Source: Sphingobacteriales bacterium 16-39-50
GTDB lineage: Bacteria > Bacteroidota > Bacteroidia > Sphingobacteriales > Sphingobacteriaceae
Assembly: GCA_002257025.1 (NCBI GenBank)
Contig: NCHA01000003.1
Location: 1 to 64,000 of the forward strand
Length of the DNA: 64,000 nucleotides
Direction of reading: 5' to 3'
Shown: piece by piece, positions 61,952 to 64,000 of the stretch
How positions within the stretch are numbered: the stretch's first letter is position 1
Layout of the letters: every line of letters starts with the position of its first letter
The notes under the pieces: generated by a model
What the model saw: only the letters and a program-made list of their open reading frames with translations
Told to the model about the DNA's origin: nothing
Database searches by the model: none
Translations under genes and position numbers: made by a program

Positions 61952-63617
61952 TTGCAATTGTTTTTATATCCCTGACAATTTCTCCATTGTTCATATCTAT
62001 TTCTCTATTACAAGCCTTTTTCCAGTATTCATCAATTGATGATACAATTATTGTCCAACTATTTTCAGGACTCACAAGAAAGTCAATTATCTGTCTGGCA
62101 GCTCTAGGATCCATGCTTATTGTAGGTTCTTCAAGAAACAGAACTTTCGGGCGGCTAATTATTGCTCTTGCAATCATAATTTTCTGAATCACAGATCTTG
62201 TTAAATGCCTGCCATCAGAATTTATTATCGTATCCAGCCCATTGGGAAGCCTTTTAACTATTACTGTCAATCCAACCGCATCCAATGCCCATTTTATATC
62301 TTCATTACTAACTTTTGGGTTGTTGAATGTCAGGTTTTCTAATAAAGATCCCTCAAACAGCGTATCATCCTGCATAACCAGCCCGGTATAATTCTTATAG
62401 TATCCACTTTCTGATCTTTTCATAACACTTTCATTCATATAAATAATTCCAGAGGAGGGAGATAGATATCCTGAAAGCAATCTAACAAGGGTGGTTTTTC
62501 CTGAATTATTTACACCTGCAACAAAGACCTTTTCACCTGGAGTAATTTTAAGGTTGATACCTTTAATGGTATCCTTGTCATCATCAGGATACCTAAAACA
62601 CATATCAGCAGTTTCTATGGTTAAATGAATTTCAGATAGATCAGATTCAGGTTTTTTATTATTATCATAAATTTCCAGATCCGTAACCAAACCTATCTTC
62701 TCCACAGCTGTGAGAACGTCATACAAAGTTTCCAGACCAACTATCAGCTTTTCAACAGAATTGATAATTAATAAGATAATAATCTCGGCTGCCACAAACT
62801 GTCCGATATTCATTTTTTGGTCCAGAACTAAATAACCACCTACTAATAAAAGTCCGGCTGTAATTAATACCTTATAAATTATTAGTTGGGAAAATTGTGT
62901 TTGAATTACATTAAAATGCTTTTCACGATAATTCAGATAGTTATTTACCAATTTATCATTCTTATTTAAAGCATAGTCAAAATTATTTTTTTTAATAAAA
63001 CTGTTTTTATTGCGTGCAATTTCCTGAAGCCAATAAACCACCTTGTATTTATAACTGGATTCCTTCAGGCTGGTATATAAACCTTTATCAAATGAAAATT
63101 TGAATATCATATAAAGCATAATCAACAGCACTATCCCAAATAGTATGAAAAAAGGGTGATAAAGAGAAAGCAAGATCAGACCTAAACCCACCTGTAAGAG
63201 AGCTGTTGTAAAGTCAAGCAATAATTTTGACGTACCTTTTTGTATGGCAAGTGTGTCGAAAAACCGGTTCGCAATTTCAGGAGGGTATTCATCATATAAT
63301 GCATTAAAAGAAATCTTCGGCAAGCGATATGCAAACTCAAAAGATGAACGGATGAATATTTTCTGTTGCAGGTTTTCGGTAATTCTCAATTGCATAAGTG
63401 TCAGAATACCAACCATAGCAACACCCAGCGTTACTATCAATATAAGCACTTTCCATGAAACGCTAATCTGCCCACCCTGTATAAAATTTACAATCGCCTG
63501 AATACCTAATGGCAGTGAAAGGCTTATCAGGCCAGAAAAGGCAGCGTAAATAAAAATCTGATATACATCTTTTCTATCCAGCTTTAATAAGTTATAAAAA
63601 CGTTTTAAAGGTGTCAT
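61944..63617 (-). CDS. ABC transporter (fused membrane and nucleotide-binding domains) with altered ATPase motifs
   Basis: This 557-residue half-transporter of the type I secretion style has six membrane segments (about 20-300) and a nucleotide-binding domain (about 335-550). Walker A is good (VAGVNNSGKTTL), the A-loop Tyr (CFRYPDD) and Q-loop (LVMQDDTLF) are present. But the signature LSGGQ is LTRSV (HLTRSVIQKIMIARA), Walker B reads VLFLEEPT (Asp replaced by Glu), and the H-loop His is Ser (IIVSSIDEYW). No C39 peptidase domain is present. Efficient ATP hydrolysis is doubtful. The ATG overlaps the stop of the TetR gene (ATGA). Confidence 0.9.
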   Translation of the reverse strand: MTPLKRFYNLLKLDRKDVYQIFIYAAFSGLISLSLPLGIQAIVNFIQGGQISVSWKVLILIVTLGVAMVGILTLMQLRITENLQQKIFIRSSFEFAYRLPKISFNALYDEYPPEIANRFFDTLAIQKGTSKLLLDFTTALLQVGLGLILLSLYHPFFILFGIVLLIMLYMIFKFSFDKGLYTSLKESSYKYKVVYWLQEIARNKNSFIKKNNFDYALNKNDKLVNNYLNYREKHFNVIQTQFSQLIIYKVLITAGLLLVGGYLVLDQKMNIGQFVAAEIIILLIINSVEKLIVGLETLYDVLTAVEKIGLVTDLEIYDNNKKPESDLSEIHLTIETADMCFRYPDDDKDTIKGINLKITPGEKVFVAGVNNSGKTTLVRLLSGYLSPSSGIIYMNESVMKRSESGYYKNYTGLVMQDDTLFEGSLLENLTFNNPKVSNEDIKWALDAVGLTVIVKRLPNGLDTIINSDGRHLTRSVIQKIMIARAIISRPKVLFLEEPTISMDPRAARQIIDFLVSPENSWTIIVSSIDEYWKKACNREIDMNNGEIVRDIKTIANA

Positions 63618-64000
63618 ATTGATTTGATTAATAGATTGTTAACCATATTTATATAAAAGTCAGCAGGAGATACCGATTCATTACAGCTTGTGATTGTTTT
63701 GAAGTGCTGTTTTAAAAAATGCTGATGCATGGCACCTTCTACGATATTACTGGCAAGGCTCTCAGGGAAGGAATAAGCCGGGCTAACTTCTTTTATTATT
63801 TCAGTGATTCTATAAATTACCCTTTTGTAAATCTTGAAAAAACCCTCACGGTTTTCATCATCTACTTCCTTGGTTAGAAATGTTTTAGTAAAATCTGATA
63901 TTATGATCCTTTTTAAAACTGATTCATCAATATAATCACTTGATAGATCATCGGCTGTATCCTCTGTTACCAGTAAAACAGCCTTCACAAGCTGGTCATT
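63614..64000 (-). CDS. TetR-family regulator, 5' part outside the window
   Basis: The frame stays open to the window edge, so this is the C-terminal part (about 128 residues) of a longer protein. It shares a clear pattern with the C-terminal half of the TetR regulator at 32.5-33.2 kb: YIDESVLKRIIISDFTKTFLTKEVDDEN against YVNESLLHQIIIAEGSKAYLTKHVSEDN, and SFPESLASNIVE against THPRSLASTIIE. Its stop overlaps the ABC gene start, so the regulator leads the export operon. The HTH part is not visible here. Confidence 0.75.
   Translation of the reverse strand, partial: NDQLVKAVLLVTEDTADDLSSDYIDESVLKRIIISDFTKTFLTKEVDDENREGFFKIYKRVIYRITEIIKEVSPAYSFPESLASNIVEGAMHQHFLKQHFKTITSCNESVSPADFYINMVNNLLIKSI

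Overview
The window looks like chromosomal DNA from a Bacteroidota species, most likely family Sphingobacteriaceae (Pedobacter-like). Several gene starts are preceded by the Bacteroidota -7 element TAnnTTTG and clear Shine-Dalgarno sites are rare. The gene families fit too: DUF4407, DUF2490, DUF4920, DUF5777 and DUF6702 proteins, OMP_b-brl_3 and TonB receptors, a 29-residue AURKAIP1/COX24 protein, and a CarB without its allosteric domain. Genus-level placement is inference. No tRNA, rRNA, CRISPR array or intact insertion sequence was seen.

Layout. 0-2 kb: nicotinamide riboside salvage pair (pnuC and a NadR-type kinase) and a lipoprotein. 2-14 kb: housekeeping genes (carB, radA, rng, an HU-TPR-COX24 group, mutY-ssb) and a sugar-isomerase-like gene. 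14-20 kb: a probable minus-strand operon (glycosylasparaginase, PAS protein, cutC, M20 amidohydrolase), then aspS. 20.8-25.3 kb: a TPP riboswitch upstream of a TonB receptor and thiE, followed by a thiamin pyrophosphokinase-like gene and a GNAT. 25-32.5 kb: M28 and M61 peptidases, DUF4407, rhodanese, dipeptide epimerase, nitrilase. 32.5-36.4 kb: a TetR regulator divergent from a SulP transporter-carbonic anhydrase pair, then DUF2490. 36.5-42.6 kb: two proteins of unknown function, rhomboid, M14, pterin dehydratase, MmcQ, PepT. 42.8-51.7 kb: a CBM9-like/outer-membrane-barrel pair with Gly-rich segments, PIG-L, M1 peptidase, HupE, DUF6702. 51.9-55.4 kb: a cytochrome-OB fold-YceI-DUF5777 cluster. 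55.5-59 kb: a decayed sulfatase, a GH95-like enzyme, NIPSNAP. 59-64 kb: TolC, HlyD, an ABC protein with altered ATPase motifs, and a TetR regulator cut by the window edge.

Working units: riboswitch, outer-membrane receptor, ThiE and the kinase-like protein look like a thiamin salvage locus. SulP plus carbonic anhydrase looks like a bicarbonate uptake module with its own regulator. The TetR-ABC-HlyD-TolC genes overlap or nearly touch and form one export operon led by its regulator. The many secreted and lipoprotein peptidases suggest a lifestyle based on degrading peptides.

The most striking feature is the amount of palindromic and interspersed repeat DNA. Two MITE-like elements share related terminal repeats. 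Several repeat copies end exactly at stop codons. One palindromic repeat sits in frame inside aspS and adds about 17 residues. The TPP riboswitch carries an 88-nt insertion in its junction.
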